From assembly GCF_036226745.1 (NCBI RefSeq), contig NZ_CP109013.1, positions 6,324,001-6,388,000 of the forward strand: a stretch of 64,000 nucleotides of DNA, read 5' to 3'. Positions 26,387 to 37,169 of the stretch are shown piece by piece. The translations under genes and the position numbers were made by a program. Within the stretch, counting starts at the first letter, position 1; every line of letters begins with the position of its first letter. The notes beneath the pieces were generated by a model, which was not told the DNA's origin, ran no database searches, and was given only the letters and a program-made list of their open reading frames with translations. Source of the stretch: Streptomyces sp. NBC_00683. GTDB lineage: Bacteria > Actinomycetota > Actinomycetes > Streptomycetales > Streptomycetaceae.

Positions 26387-27988
26387 TCAGCCCCGGCGCA
26401 GCATCCGGGAGGCGCCCGCCGCCACCGTCGTGGCCAATATCCACCCCAGCATGACGAGGGCCGCCGCAGCCCACTGCCAGCCGTCCTCCATGCGCCAGTA
26501 ACCGTCCTGTCCGAGATTGATCACCGGCACCAGCAGATCCAGTGCGTACAGAGGGGCGTTCCACTGCGGATGCTCCTCCGCCTTGATGGCCGCCGGGTGG
26601 TACTGCGAGAAGGCCACCGCTCCCGCCGCCCACAGCACCGCCATCCACACGGCGGCCCGGCCCGGCCGGTAGCCGTACGCCACCGTCCAGTCCTGCAGAT
26701 AGCCCCAGAGCCGGGCGGCGGGCGGCAGCGTCTCGCGCCGGCGCCGCTGCTTGGCGAGCAGCACCTCGCGGGCATCCGCGTCCTCACCGCAGTTGCGGAG
26801 CACCGTGGCGAGGCGCTCGTACGGCTCCGGTACGTACTCGGGCGTCGCGGCCTGCACCCACTCCAGGCGCCGGGAGAGCGGGAAGTGGCCGTAGGGGACG
26901 AGGTTCTCGTAGACGAAACCGCCCATCGCCAGCCCGCCGGGGCCGGGCCAGCTGGTCGACAGGTCGATCAGGGTGACGACCCTCGCGCCGTTCAGTACGA
27001 CCCGGCCCTCCTGCGGGCGCTCCGCGTTGAACCGCAGCTCGGGCGTGACGATCCGGCGCAGCGACAGCTCCTCGTGCGGGGCCAGTACGAAACGGGCCTT
27101 GTGCAGGTCCACCGCGTCCCCGAAACGCCCGTCGTCGAGCCGTACGGCGCCCCGGCACTCGAAGACCTGCGCGCGGGTCCCACGCGCCGGGGTGATGCCC
27201 CGGATGATGCCGAACGGGGGAGTGGTGCCCTGGTTCCCCGTGTCGATGCTCACCCAGGCCTCGGTCATGTACAGCGTGCGCTCCACACTCAGCTGCGGGG
27301 CGTTCAGCGCCCGTCGCCCGTCGGTCGCGCGCAGCCGGCTGCCCCGCAGGCTCAGCGAACCGCCGACCTTGGCCCCGCGCAGGCTGAGCTCACCACGCGT
27401 CTCGATCATCTCCGCCTGGAGGTCCTGGGCCACCGACATCCCGTCGCCCACGAAGGCGCGGCCGCGCCGGTCGGGGCCGACGCTGATCTGGCTGATCAGC
27501 AGATCCGTGCCGATCTGGGCGTCGGTCAGCCGGATGCCGCGGTCGACCCGGCAGCGCGGCAGGTGCAGGTCGCCCTCCGTGTGCAGCCGGGCCGCGTCCA
27601 GTCTCGGCACCGCGCAGCCCACCATGCGCAGCGTCGTGAAATAGCACTCGGGCAGCACGACCTCCTGCTCGAAGCGGCAGCCCGTCAGCTCCACGTACGG
27701 AGCGACCCGGCCGCCCGCCAGGTCCAGCTTCCCCGTGATGCGCACACCACGGAGCTTCAGCGCGGCCACCCGTCCCGGCCGCGCGGGCGGCCCGCTCAGC
27801 AGCAGCCGCGCCACCGTCCGGGCGCCGACACTCCGCTCGGGCCCCCAGATGTGCGGCGCGAACGGATCGTCGCGCATCGCGTCGTGGGAGCGCAGATCGT
27901 AGGTGGTGCCGTTCCGGAAGGACTGCCACATGCCCAGCTCCGCCGCGCTGAGTCCGTCCGGGATGTCGCCGTCGTGCGGCTCGGTCAC
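26387..27988 (-). CDS. Pentapeptide-like/beta-helix repeat protein with C-terminal membrane anchor
   Basis: 533 residues. Residues about 70-350 contain repeated short units such as LKLRGVRITGKLDLAGG and GELSLRGAKVGGSLSLRGS, which suggest a right-handed beta-helix. The C-terminus has two membrane segments (about residues 445-465 and 508-528), so the solenoid is probably cytoplasmic. Streptomyces homologues are often labelled membrane-associated oxidoreductase, but I see no nucleotide-binding or redox motif to support that. GTG start. Divergent from the his operon. Confidence 0.75.
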   Translation of the reverse strand: MTEPHDGDIPDGLSAAELGMWQSFRNGTTYDLRSHDAMRDDPFAPHIWGPERSVGARTVARLLLSGPPARPGRVAALKLRGVRITGKLDLAGGRVAPYVELTGCRFEQEVVLPECYFTTLRMVGCAVPRLDAARLHTEGDLHLPRCRVDRGIRLTDAQIGTDLLISQISVGPDRRGRAFVGDGMSVAQDLQAEMIETRGELSLRGAKVGGSLSLRGSRLRATDGRRALNAPQLSVERTLYMTEAWVSIDTGNQGTTPPFGIIRGITPARGTRAQVFECRGAVRLDDGRFGDAVDLHKARFVLAPHEELSLRRIVTPELRFNAERPQEGRVVLNGARVVTLIDLSTSWPGPGGLAMGGFVYENLVPYGHFPLSRRLEWVQAATPEYVPEPYERLATVLRNCGEDADAREVLLAKQRRRRETLPPAARLWGYLQDWTVAYGYRPGRAAVWMAVLWAAGAVAFSQYHPAAIKAEEHPQWNAPLYALDLLVPVINLGQDGYWRMEDGWQWAAAALVMLGWILATTVAAGASRMLRRG

Positions 27989-28091
27989 TGCAATACCTCC
28001 GCCTGCGCAGCTCGTCCCGCGCTTCGTACAACCGTTCTTCCCTCTGTGTGACGACGTGAACGCTAGTAGTCAGCTGTGACAGCCGGGACAT

Positions 28092-28108
28092 GTATCAGCC
28101 AGTGATAC
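28092..28108. promoter_or_regulatory. 17-bp palindrome between the repeat protein gene and hisD
   Basis: GTATCA-gccag-TGATAC is a perfect inverted repeat in the divergent promoter region, 40 bp upstream of the hisD start and 103 bp upstream of the opposite gene. It has the size and symmetry of a dimeric repressor or activator site. The regulator is unknown. Confidence 0.5.
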
Positions 28109-28136
28109 GGACGACCGGACGCCGGAACCGGTCTGA

Positions 28137-28142
28137 GAGAAT
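28137..28142 (+). promoter_or_regulatory. Possible -10 of a leaderless hisD transcript
   Basis: GAGAAT ends 6 bp before the hisD GTG and no ribosome-binding site is visible, which suggests transcription starts at or near the start codon. No good -35 is seen. Confidence 0.4.
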
Positions 28143-28148
28143 TGCGGG

Positions 28149-31181
<3,033 letters not shown>

Positions 31182-31185
<4 letters not shown>

Positions 31186-31349
31186 CCGGCCTCAACACCG
31201 TGCTGATCGTCGTCGGCCTCTTCCTGGCCGGCGGCGTCTACTCCTTCTGGAAGCAGGGGATGCCCAAGGGCGTCGTCGTGCTTCTCGGGATCGGATCCGT
31301 GATGTGCCTGGTCGCAGGCATCATGCGGATCCAGGGAATCTGGGACTGA
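31182..31349 (+). CDS. Small membrane protein within the his operon (55 aa)
   Basis: 55 residues with two hydrophobic helices (about 5-22 and 32-48) joined by a WKQGMPKG turn. GTG start overlaps the hisB stop by 4 bp and the gene ends 10 bp before hisH, so it is translationally coupled inside the operon. Not recognised as an enzyme of the pathway; comparable small proteins occur at this position in other Streptomyces. Confidence 0.75.
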
Positions 31350-31359
31350 GGGCAGGACT

Positions 31360-32001
31360 GTGAGCGAAAGCAAGAAGGTCGTCGTCTTCGACTACGGCTT
31401 CGGCAACGTGCGTTCCGCCGAGCGGGCCCTCGCCCACGTCGGCGCGGACGTGGAGATCACCCGCGACTTCGACCGCGCGATGAACGCCGACGGGCTGCTC
31501 GTCCCCGGCGTGGGCGCCTTCTCGGCCTGCATGGAAGGGCTGAAGCGGGCCCGCGGCGAATGGATCATCGGCCGCAGGCTGTCCGGCGGCCGTCCCGTCA
31601 TGGGCATCTGTGTCGGCATGCAGATCCTGTTCGAGCGCGGCATCGAGCACGGGGTGGAGACCGAGGGCCTCGACGAGTGGCCCGGCACCGTCGGACCGCT
31701 CAAGGCCGACGTCGTCCCGCACATGGGCTGGAACACCGTCGAATCCCCCGAGGGCTCGCAGCTCTTCGCGGGACTCGACCCCGAGTCCCGCTACTACTTC
31801 GTGCACTCCTACGCCGCGCACGACTGGTCCCTCGAAGTCACCAACGCCAAGATCCGTGCCCCCAAGGTCACTTGGGCGACACACGGAGAGCGGTTCGTGG
31901 CAGCCGTGGAGAACGGCGCGCTGTGGGCCACCCAGTTCCACCCCGAGAAGTCCGGCGATGCCGGCGCCCAGCTGCTGACCAACTGGATCGAGACGCTGTA
32001 A
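31360..32001 (+). CDS. hisH: Imidazole glycerol phosphate synthase, glutamine amidotransferase subunit
   Basis: 213 residues, class I glutamine amidotransferase. The nucleophile is Cys84 in GICVGMQ and the C-terminal FHPEKSG carries the His/Glu of the triad. It supplies ammonia to HisF (33118) to form IGP and AICAR. GTG start; the stop shares one base with the priA start. Confidence 0.96.
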   Translation: MSESKKVVVFDYGFGNVRSAERALAHVGADVEITRDFDRAMNADGLLVPGVGAFSACMEGLKRARGEWIIGRRLSGGRPVMGICVGMQILFERGIEHGVETEGLDEWPGTVGPLKADVVPHMGWNTVESPEGSQLFAGLDPESRYYFVHSYAAHDWSLEVTNAKIRAPKVTWATHGERFVAAVENGALWATQFHPEKSGDAGAQLLTNWIETL

Positions 32002-32726
32002 TGCCGAAGCTTGAACTGCTCCCCGCCGTCGACGTCCGCGACGGCCAGGCCGTCCGCCTCGTACACGGCGAGTCCGGCTCCGAGACCTCCTACGGCTCGC
32101 CGCTGGAAGCCGCCCTCGCCTGGCAGAGCTCCGGGGCCGAGTGGCTGCACCTCGTCGACCTGGACGCCGCCTTCGGCACCGGCGACAACCGTGCGCTGAT
32201 CGCCGAAGTGGCCGGCGCCATGGACATCAAGGTCGAGCTCTCCGGCGGCATCCGCGACGACGCCTCGCTCGCCGCGGCCCTCGCCACCGGCTGCCGCCGG
32301 GTCAACCTCGGCACCGCCGCCCTGGAGACCCCCGAGTGGGTCGCCAAGGTCATCGCCGAGCACGGCGACCAGATCGCGGTCGGCCTCGACGTCCGCGGCA
32401 CGACACTGCGCGGCCGCGGCTGGACCCGCGACGGCGGCGACCTCTACGAGACGCTCGCCCGCCTCGACTCCGAGGGCTGCGCCCGCTACGTCGTCACCGA
32501 CATCGCCAAGGACGGCACCCTGCAGGGCCCCAACCTGGAGCTCCTGAGGAACGTCTGCGCCGCCACCGACAAGCCCGTCGTCGCCTCCGGCGGCGTCTCC
32601 TCGCTGGACGACCTGCGGGCGATCTCCCTGCTCGTCCCGGAAGGCGTCGAGGGCGCGATCGTCGGCAAGGCGCTGTACGCGAAGGCGTTCACCCTGGAGG
32701 AGGCACTGGAGGCGGTCTCCGTATGA
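32001..32726 (+). CDS. priA: Phosphoribosyl isomerase A (HisA/TrpF bifunctional)
   Basis: 241-residue beta/alpha-barrel. In actinobacteria this enzyme isomerises both ProFAR (His pathway) and PRA (Trp pathway), replacing a separate TrpF. Asp11 ([10 protein letters not shown]) and Asp130 (GLDVRG) lie at expected catalytic positions, with [13 protein letters not shown] later. No trpF is seen in the trp cluster at 44.5-51 kb, consistent with dual function. ATG overlaps the hisH stop by one base; stop overlaps the RidA gene (ATGA). Confidence 0.93.
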   Translation: MPKLELLPAVDVRDGQAVRLVHGESGSETSYGSPLEAALAWQSSGAEWLHLVDLDAAFGTGDNRALIAEVAGAMDIKVELSGGIRDDASLAAALATGCRRVNLGTAALETPEWVAKVIAEHGDQIAVGLDVRGTTLRGRGWTRDGGDLYETLARLDSEGCARYVVTDIAKDGTLQGPNLELLRNVCAATDKPVVASGGVSSLDDLRAISLLVPEGVEGAIVGKALYAKAFTLEEALEAVSV

Positions 32727-33121
32727 CGGACTCCGTACGCCGCATCTCCTCCGGCGCCCCCTGGGAGGAGAAGTTCGGCTACTCCCGCGCGGTGGAACTC
32801 CCGGGCGGCCTCGTGCTGGTCTCCGGCTGCACCTCGGTCGTGGGCGGCCAGATCTCGGCCGGCAGCCCGTACGAGCAGGCCATCACCTCCTTCCAGGTCG
32901 CCTTCGACGCGCTGAAGCAGGCCGGCCTCGGACGCGAGGACGTCGTCCGCACCCGGATGTACATCACGCACGCCAGGGACGTCGACGAGGTGGGCCGCGC
33001 GCACAAGGAGCTGTTCGACGACGTGCGCCCCGCCGCCTCCATGATCATCGTGTCCGGCTTCGTCGACCCCAGCCTGGTCGTCGAGGTCGAGGTCGAGGCC
33101 TACCGGGCAGGTGAGCGATGA
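32723..33121 (+). CDS. RidA (YjgF) family protein
   Basis: 132 residues of the Rid family, which hydrolyses reactive enamines/imines released by PLP enzymes. The conserved Arg is in VVRTRMYIT and the acidic residue in VEVEVEAYR. It sits between priA and hisF with ATGA overlaps on both sides, so it is produced together with the his enzymes. The benefit to the pathway (for example HisC by-products) is an inference. Confidence 0.88.
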   Translation: MTDSVRRISSGAPWEEKFGYSRAVELPGGLVLVSGCTSVVGGQISAGSPYEQAITSFQVAFDALKQAGLGREDVVRTRMYITHARDVDEVGRAHKELFDDVRPAASMIIVSGFVDPSLVVEVEVEAYRAGER

Positions 33122-33873
33122 CGCTCGCCGTACGGGTCATCCCGTGCCTGGACGTGGACAACGGCCGCGTCGTCAAGGGCGTCAACTTCCAGAACCTGCG
33201 CGACGCGGGCGACCCCGTCGAGATGGCCAAGCTGTACGACGCCGAGGGCGCCGACGAGCTGACCTTCCTCGACATCACCGCCTCCAGCGGCGACCGGGAG
33301 ACGACGTACGACGTGGTGCGGCGCACCGCCGAGCAGGTCTTCATCCCGCTCACGGTCGGCGGTGGCGTCCGCACCCCCGACGACGTGGACAAGCTGCTGC
33401 GGGCCGGGGCCGACAAGGTCGGGGTCAACACCGCGGCCATCGCCCGCCCCGAGCTGATCCGGGAGATCGCCGAACGCTTCGGGCGCCAGGTGCTCGTGCT
33501 CTCCGTCGACGCCCGCCGCACCCCCGAGGGCACCTTCGAGGTGACGACGCACGGCGGCCGCAGGGGCACCGGCATCGACGCCGTCGAGTGGGCCCACCGG
33601 GCAGCCGAGCTCGGCGCGGGCGAGATCCTGCTCAACTCGATGGACGCCGACGGCACGAAGGACGGCTACGACACCGAGATGATCAAGGCCGTACGGGCGC
33701 ACGTCACCGTCCCCGTCATCGCATCCGGTGGTGCGGGCCGGCTGTCGGACTTCCCGCCGGCCATCGAGGCGGGAGCCGACGCGGTCCTGGCCGCGTCCGT
33801 CTTCCACTTCGGTGACCTGCGGATCTCCGAGGTCAAGGGTGCTCTCCGGGAGGCCGGACACCCGGTCCGCTGA
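33118..33873 (+). CDS. hisF: Imidazole glycerol phosphate synthase, cyclase subunit
   Basis: 251-residue beta/alpha-barrel, partner of HisH. It has the N-terminal [16 protein letters not shown] (catalytic Asp), phosphate-binding GGGVRT and ASGGAGRL motifs and the second Asp in [17 protein letters not shown] overlaps the RidA stop. Last gene of the operon. Confidence 0.97.
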   Translation: MTLAVRVIPCLDVDNGRVVKGVNFQNLRDAGDPVEMAKLYDAEGADELTFLDITASSGDRETTYDVVRRTAEQVFIPLTVGGGVRTPDDVDKLLRAGADKVGVNTAAIARPELIREIAERFGRQVLVLSVDARRTPEGTFEVTTHGGRRGTGIDAVEWAHRAAELGAGEILLNSMDADGTKDGYDTEMIKAVRAHVTVPVIASGGAGRLSDFPPAIEAGADAVLAASVFHFGDLRISEVKGALREAGHPVR

Positions 33874-33888
33874 CCCGGGGGAGAGAAG

Positions 33889-33909
33889 GGCCGGTCGCGA
33901 AGACCGGCC
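33889..33909 (+). terminator. Hairpin after hisF
   Basis: GGCCGGTC (33889-33896) pairs with GACCGGCC (33902-33909), loop GCGAA, with flanking GAGA/TCTC able to extend it. The right arm lies at the start of the duplicated lipase unit. Confidence 0.55.
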
Positions 33910-33930
33910 ATCTCGCCGATGTGTGCGCAC

Positions 33931-33992
33931 GGGGTGCGGCGCGAGTGTGGCGACCGTCAACGAATGACGGCGGTACCCACGCGGTGCACCCC
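33931..33992 (+). promoter_or_regulatory. Nested inverted repeat upstream of lipase 1
   Basis: Outer arms GGGGTGCGGCGCG (33931-33943, imperfect) and CGCGGTGCACCCC (33980-33992) enclose GTGG/CCAC and a 6-bp hairpin CCGTCA-acgaa-TGACGG (33954-33970). The same architecture is in copy 2 at 35102-35165. Confidence 0.5.
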
Positions 33993-34025
33993 GAAGGCCC
34001 GGGACGACGGGTCGAAGGCTGCCGC

Positions 34026-34044
34026 GTTGTGGCTCCGCCACAAC
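34026..34044 (+). promoter_or_regulatory. Inverted repeat next to the lipase 1 ribosome site
   Basis: GTTGTGGC-tcc-GCCACAAC is a perfect 8-bp inverted repeat ending just before the GAGAGGA ribosome site. In copy 2 only the right arm is conserved. Possible operator or mRNA hairpin. Confidence 0.45.
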
Positions 34045-34060
34045 CGAGAGGACCCCCCTC

Positions 34061-34990
34061 GTGCAGCACCTCCCCTCCGGCGACATCTCCCCACGCAGCC
34101 ACCGGATGTCGAAGAGCCGCTCCCGCACCATCAAGCTCGCCGTCGCAGCCGCGGCCGCGACGGCCGGTCTGGTCACCGCTCTGATGCCGGGCGCCCAGGC
34201 CGCCGACAACCCCTACGAGCGTGGTCCGGCACCGACCAATGCGAGTATCGAGGCAAGCCGCGGTTCGTACGCGACGTCCCAGGCGACCGTGTCCTCACTG
34301 AGCGTCAGGGGCTTCGGCGGCGGGACGATCTACTACCCGACGTCCACCGCGGACGGTACCTTCGGCGCGGTCGTCATCTCGCCCGGGTTCACGGCGTACC
34401 AGTCGAGCATCGCCTGGCTGGGAACGCGCCTCGCCTCGCAGGGCTTCGTCGTCTTCACGATCGACACCAACACGACGTCGGACCAGCCGGCCAGCCGTGG
34501 TGACCAGCTGCTCGCCGCGCTGGACTACCTCACCGAGGACAGCTCGGTCCGCACCCGGATCGACGCCTCCAGGCTCGGCGTGATGGGCCACTCCATGGGC
34601 GGCGGTGGCACGCTGGAGGCCGCGAAGGACCGTCCGTCGCTGCAGGCGGCGATCCCGCTGACCGGCTGGAACACCGACAAGACCTGGCCCGAGGTGAAGA
34701 CCCCGACCCTCGTGATCGGCGCGGACGGCGACACGATCGCCCCCGTCGCCACCCACTCGGAGCCGTTCTACAACTCGCTGCCGAGTTCGCTGGACAAGGC
34801 GTACCTGGAGCTGCGGGGAGCCACCCACTTCACCCCGAACTCGTCGAACACGACGATCGCGAAGTACAGCATCTCGTGGCTGAAGCGCTTCATCGACAAT
34901 GACACCCGCTACGAGCAGTTCCTCTGCCCGCTGCCGTCGACCAGCCTGACGATCGCCGAGTACAAGGGCAACTGCCCGCACACCTCCTGA
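34061..34990 (+). CDS. Secreted lipase/cutinase-like polyester hydrolase, copy 1
   Basis: 309 residues. The N-terminal signal peptide has its hydrophobic core at about 25-42 and likely cleavage after AQA at 47. The mature part is an alpha/beta hydrolase related to Streptomyces exfoliatus lipase and bacterial cutinase/PETase enzymes. Triad: Ser178 (GHSMGG), Asp224 (ADGDTIAP), His256 (GATHFTPN). The aromatic/Trp subsite ([20 protein letters not shown]) and a C-terminal Cys289-Cys305 pair, probably a disulfide, are present. It likely hydrolyses triacylglycerols and polyesters outside the cell. GTG with GAGAGGA upstream. A near-copy follows in tandem. Confidence 0.92.
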   Translation: MQHLPSGDISPRSHRMSKSRSRTIKLAVAAAAATAGLVTALMPGAQAADNPYERGPAPTNASIEASRGSYATSQATVSSLSVRGFGGGTIYYPTSTADGTFGAVVISPGFTAYQSSIAWLGTRLASQGFVVFTIDTNTTSDQPASRGDQLLAALDYLTEDSSVRTRIDASRLGVMGHSMGGGGTLEAAKDRPSLQAAIPLTGWNTDKTWPEVKTPTLVIGADGDTIAPVATHSEPFYNSLPSSLDKAYLELRGATHFTPNSSNTTIAKYSISWLKRFIDNDTRYEQFLCPLPSTSLTIAEYKGNCPHTS

Positions 34991-35003
34991 CCCACAGGAC
35001 CAG

Positions 35004-35032
35004 GGGCCGGGCCGCGTGACGCGGCCCGGCCC
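35004..35032 (+). terminator. Terminator after lipase 1
   Basis: GGGCCGGGCCGC (35004-35015) and GCGGCCCGGCCC (35021-35032) form a 12-13 bp stem followed by TTCGT, 13 bp after the stop. Confidence 0.8.
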
Positions 35033-35101
35033 TTCGTGCTGCCCGGGCCCGCCCGCCGGCAGCCCGTGGCGAAGACCGGTGATATCGCCGATGTGCGCGC
35101 A

Positions 35102-35165
35102 GGGGGTGCACCGCGAAAGTGGCGAATGTCAGCGAATGACGGCGCTAGCCACGCGGTGCACCCCC
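35102..35165 (+). promoter_or_regulatory. Nested inverted repeat upstream of lipase 2
   Basis: Outer arms GGGGGTGCACCGCG (35102-35115) and CGCGGTGCACCCCC (35152-35165) are a perfect 14-bp inverted repeat. Inside lie GTGGC/GCCAC and the hairpin TGTCA-gcgaa-TGACG (35127-35141, one T-G wobble). Confidence 0.55.
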
Positions 35166-35231
35166 CGATGGCCCCCGGACGAGGGGCCGTCGGCTGTCGC
35201 GGTGGTTCCGCCACAACCGAGAGGATCCCCA

Positions 35232-36167
35232 GTGCAGCAGCACCTCCCCTCCGGCGACATCTCCCCGCGCCGCCACCGGATGTCCAAGAGCCGCTCCCGC
35301 ACCATCAGGCTCGGCCTCGCAGCCGCGGCCGCCACGGCCGGTCTGGTCACCGCGCTCATCCCCGGTGGAGCCCAGGCCGCCGACAACCCCTACGAGCGTG
35401 GTCCGGCACCGAGCAACTCGAGTATCGAGGCGCTCCGCGGCTCGTACGCGACGTCCCAGACGTCCGTGTCCTCACTGAGCGTCAGAGGCTTCGGCGGCGG
35501 CACGATCTATTACCCGACGTCCACCTCCGACGGCACCTTCGGCGCGGTCGTCATCTCGCCCGGCTTCACCGCCTACGAGTCGAGCATCGCCTGGCTGGGA
35601 ACGCGCCTCGCCTCGCAGGGCTTCGTCGTCTTCACCATCGACACCAACACCACGGTGGACCAGCCGGCCAGCCGTGGTGACCAGCTGCTCGCCGCGCTGG
35701 ACTACCTCACCGAGGACAGCTCGGTCCGCAGCCGGGTCGACGCCTCCAGGCTCGGTGTGATGGGCCACTCCATGGGTGGTGGCGGCACGCTGGAGGCCGC
35801 GAAGGACCGTCCGTCGCTGCAGGCGGCGATCCCGCTGACCGGCTGGAACACCGACAAGACCTGGCCCGAGGTGAAGACCCCGACCCTCGTGATCGGCGCG
35901 GACGGCGACACGATCGCCCCCGTCGCCACGCACTCCAAGCCGTTCTACAACTCGCTGCCGAGTTCGCTGGACAAGGCGTACCTGGAGCTGCGGGGAGCCA
36001 CCCACTTCACCCCGAACTCGTCGAACACGACGATCGCGAAGTACAGCATCTCGTGGCTGAAGCGCTTCATCGACAATGACACCCGCTACGAGCAGTTCCT
36101 CTGCCCGCTGCCGTCGACCAGCCTGACGATCGCCGAGTACAAGGGCAACTGCCCGCACACCTCGTAG
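35232..36167 (+). CDS. Secreted lipase/cutinase-like polyester hydrolase, copy 2
   Basis: 311 residues, tandem paralogue of the preceding gene with the same signal peptide type, Ser-Asp-His triad, Trp motif and C-terminal cysteine pair. Differences cluster in the N-terminal half ([11 protein letters not shown] core, EALRGS, TAYESS, TTVDQ, RSRVDAS). In the second half the clear amino-acid change is HSKPF instead of HSEPF, close to the active-site loop. GTG start with GAGAGGA upstream, as in copy 1. No frameshift, so both copies look functional. Confidence 0.92.
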   Translation: MQQHLPSGDISPRRHRMSKSRSRTIRLGLAAAAATAGLVTALIPGGAQAADNPYERGPAPSNSSIEALRGSYATSQTSVSSLSVRGFGGGTIYYPTSTSDGTFGAVVISPGFTAYESSIAWLGTRLASQGFVVFTIDTNTTVDQPASRGDQLLAALDYLTEDSSVRSRVDASRLGVMGHSMGGGGTLEAAKDRPSLQAAIPLTGWNTDKTWPEVKTPTLVIGADGDTIAPVATHSKPFYNSLPSSLDKAYLELRGATHFTPNSSNTTIAKYSISWLKRFIDNDTRYEQFLCPLPSTSLTIAEYKGNCPHTS

Positions 36168-36179
36168 CCGACGGGGGGA

Positions 36180-36222
36180 CGACGGGGGCCGGGCCGCGCG
36201 TACCGCGGTCCGGCCCCCGTCG
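36180..36222. terminator. Bidirectional terminator after lipase 2
   Basis: A 19-bp stem (36180-36198 with 36204-36222, one G-T wobble) and 5-nt loop sits between the lipase stop and the convergent hydrolase stop at 36236. Confidence 0.8.
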
Positions 36223-36235
36223 CGCTGCCCGGGCC

Positions 36236-37009
36236 TCAGTCCTCGGCCAGGAACCGGGTGATGGCCCCGGCGAAACCCGGATCCCGTACGACGGTCAGAT
36301 GGTCGCCGGGCAGCACGGTCAGCTCCGCCCCGGCGATCGCGTCGGCCAGCACCCCGGGCCGTATCGCGAGAGGATCGCCCTCCCCGGCGAGGACGAGCGT
36401 GGGGACCTTGATCCGGTCCAGCGGCAGCGCGTCCCGGTGCACCGAACGGATCTGCGCCGCCAGCGCGAACCGGTCCGAACCCGACACATCGGCCAGCACC
36501 CGGAAGCCGCGGGTCCGCTCCGGGACATCGGCCGCGTCCTCGGCCGTGAGCGCGGCCGACACCAGCTCCGGAGGCATCGCCCGGGTGTCCAGACCGCCCA
36601 CCTCCACCGCGCCCGCACCGATCCCGCCGACCACCAGGCGGCTGATCCGCGTGTCGTCGGCCGCCGCGAGCAGCGCCACCACGGCGCCCATGGAATAGCC
36701 CGCGACATGCACCCGCTCCGCGCCGATGCGGTCGATCAGCAGGCGCACATCACGGGCCATCAGCGACTCGCCGTAGTACGTGTCGCCGTGCGGCTTGTCC
36801 GAGTCGCCGTGACCGCGCGCGTCCAGGGCGTACACCCGGCGGCCCTGCGCGACCAGTGCCTCGACGACCCCGGGGCCCTCCCAGTTCAGCCGGGCATGGG
36901 CGGCGAAGCCGTGCAGGAGCACCACCGGGGGCAGTGCGCCGGCCGGGCTCCCGGACCAGGACCAGTACCGAAGGGTCAGACCGTCGTGTGTACGGAATTC
37001 ATCAGTCAT
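36236..37009 (-). CDS. Alpha/beta hydrolase
   Basis: 257 residues, cytoplasmic (no signal peptide). Oxyanion region LLHGFAAHARLNWEG, nucleophile Ser in GYSMGA, acid in LAGEGDPLA and base in PGDHLTV form a complete triad. An esterase- or lactonase-like enzyme with unknown substrate. Convergent with the lipase pair and divergent from the LuxR regulator. Confidence 0.88.
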   Translation of the reverse strand: MTDEFRTHDGLTLRYWSWSGSPAGALPPVVLLHGFAAHARLNWEGPGVVEALVAQGRRVYALDARGHGDSDKPHGDTYYGESLMARDVRLLIDRIGAERVHVAGYSMGAVVALLAAADDTRISRLVVGGIGAGAVEVGGLDTRAMPPELVSAALTAEDAADVPERTRGFRVLADVSGSDRFALAAQIRSVHRDALPLDRIKVPTLVLAGEGDPLAIRPGVLADAIAGAELTVLPGDHLTVVRDPGFAGAITRFLAED

Positions 37010-37169
37010 GCACCGACGTTACGGGCGGGTGCGGCACACCGGCCCGGGACTGTGCCCCCGCACAGCCCGCACCGCGTTCTGTTGGGAGCCCGCACCGCTC
37101 CGGGCCGCCCCGGACGGGGGAGCGGACGCGAACCTTCCGACGCTGTTTACGCGGAAGTAACGTGAGAGC

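Larger units (their letters stand above)
33897..34990 (+). repeat. Tandem duplication, copy 1 (lipase gene plus upstream region)
   Basis: From GCGAAGACCGG at 33897 to the lipase stop this unit is repeated at 35069-36167, including about 160 bp of upstream sequence. The 3' halves of the genes are nearly identical, the upstream region and 5' halves less so. Confidence 0.85.
35069..36167 (+). repeat. Tandem duplication, copy 2 (lipase gene plus upstream region)
   Basis: Direct repeat of 33897-34990. About the last 400 bp differ at only a handful of positions from copy 1. Confidence 0.85.

Noticed and set aside
34061..36167. Lipase duplication as a mobile element
   Set aside because: No transposase, terminal inverted repeats or target-site duplication is seen; the unit is a simple tandem repeat.
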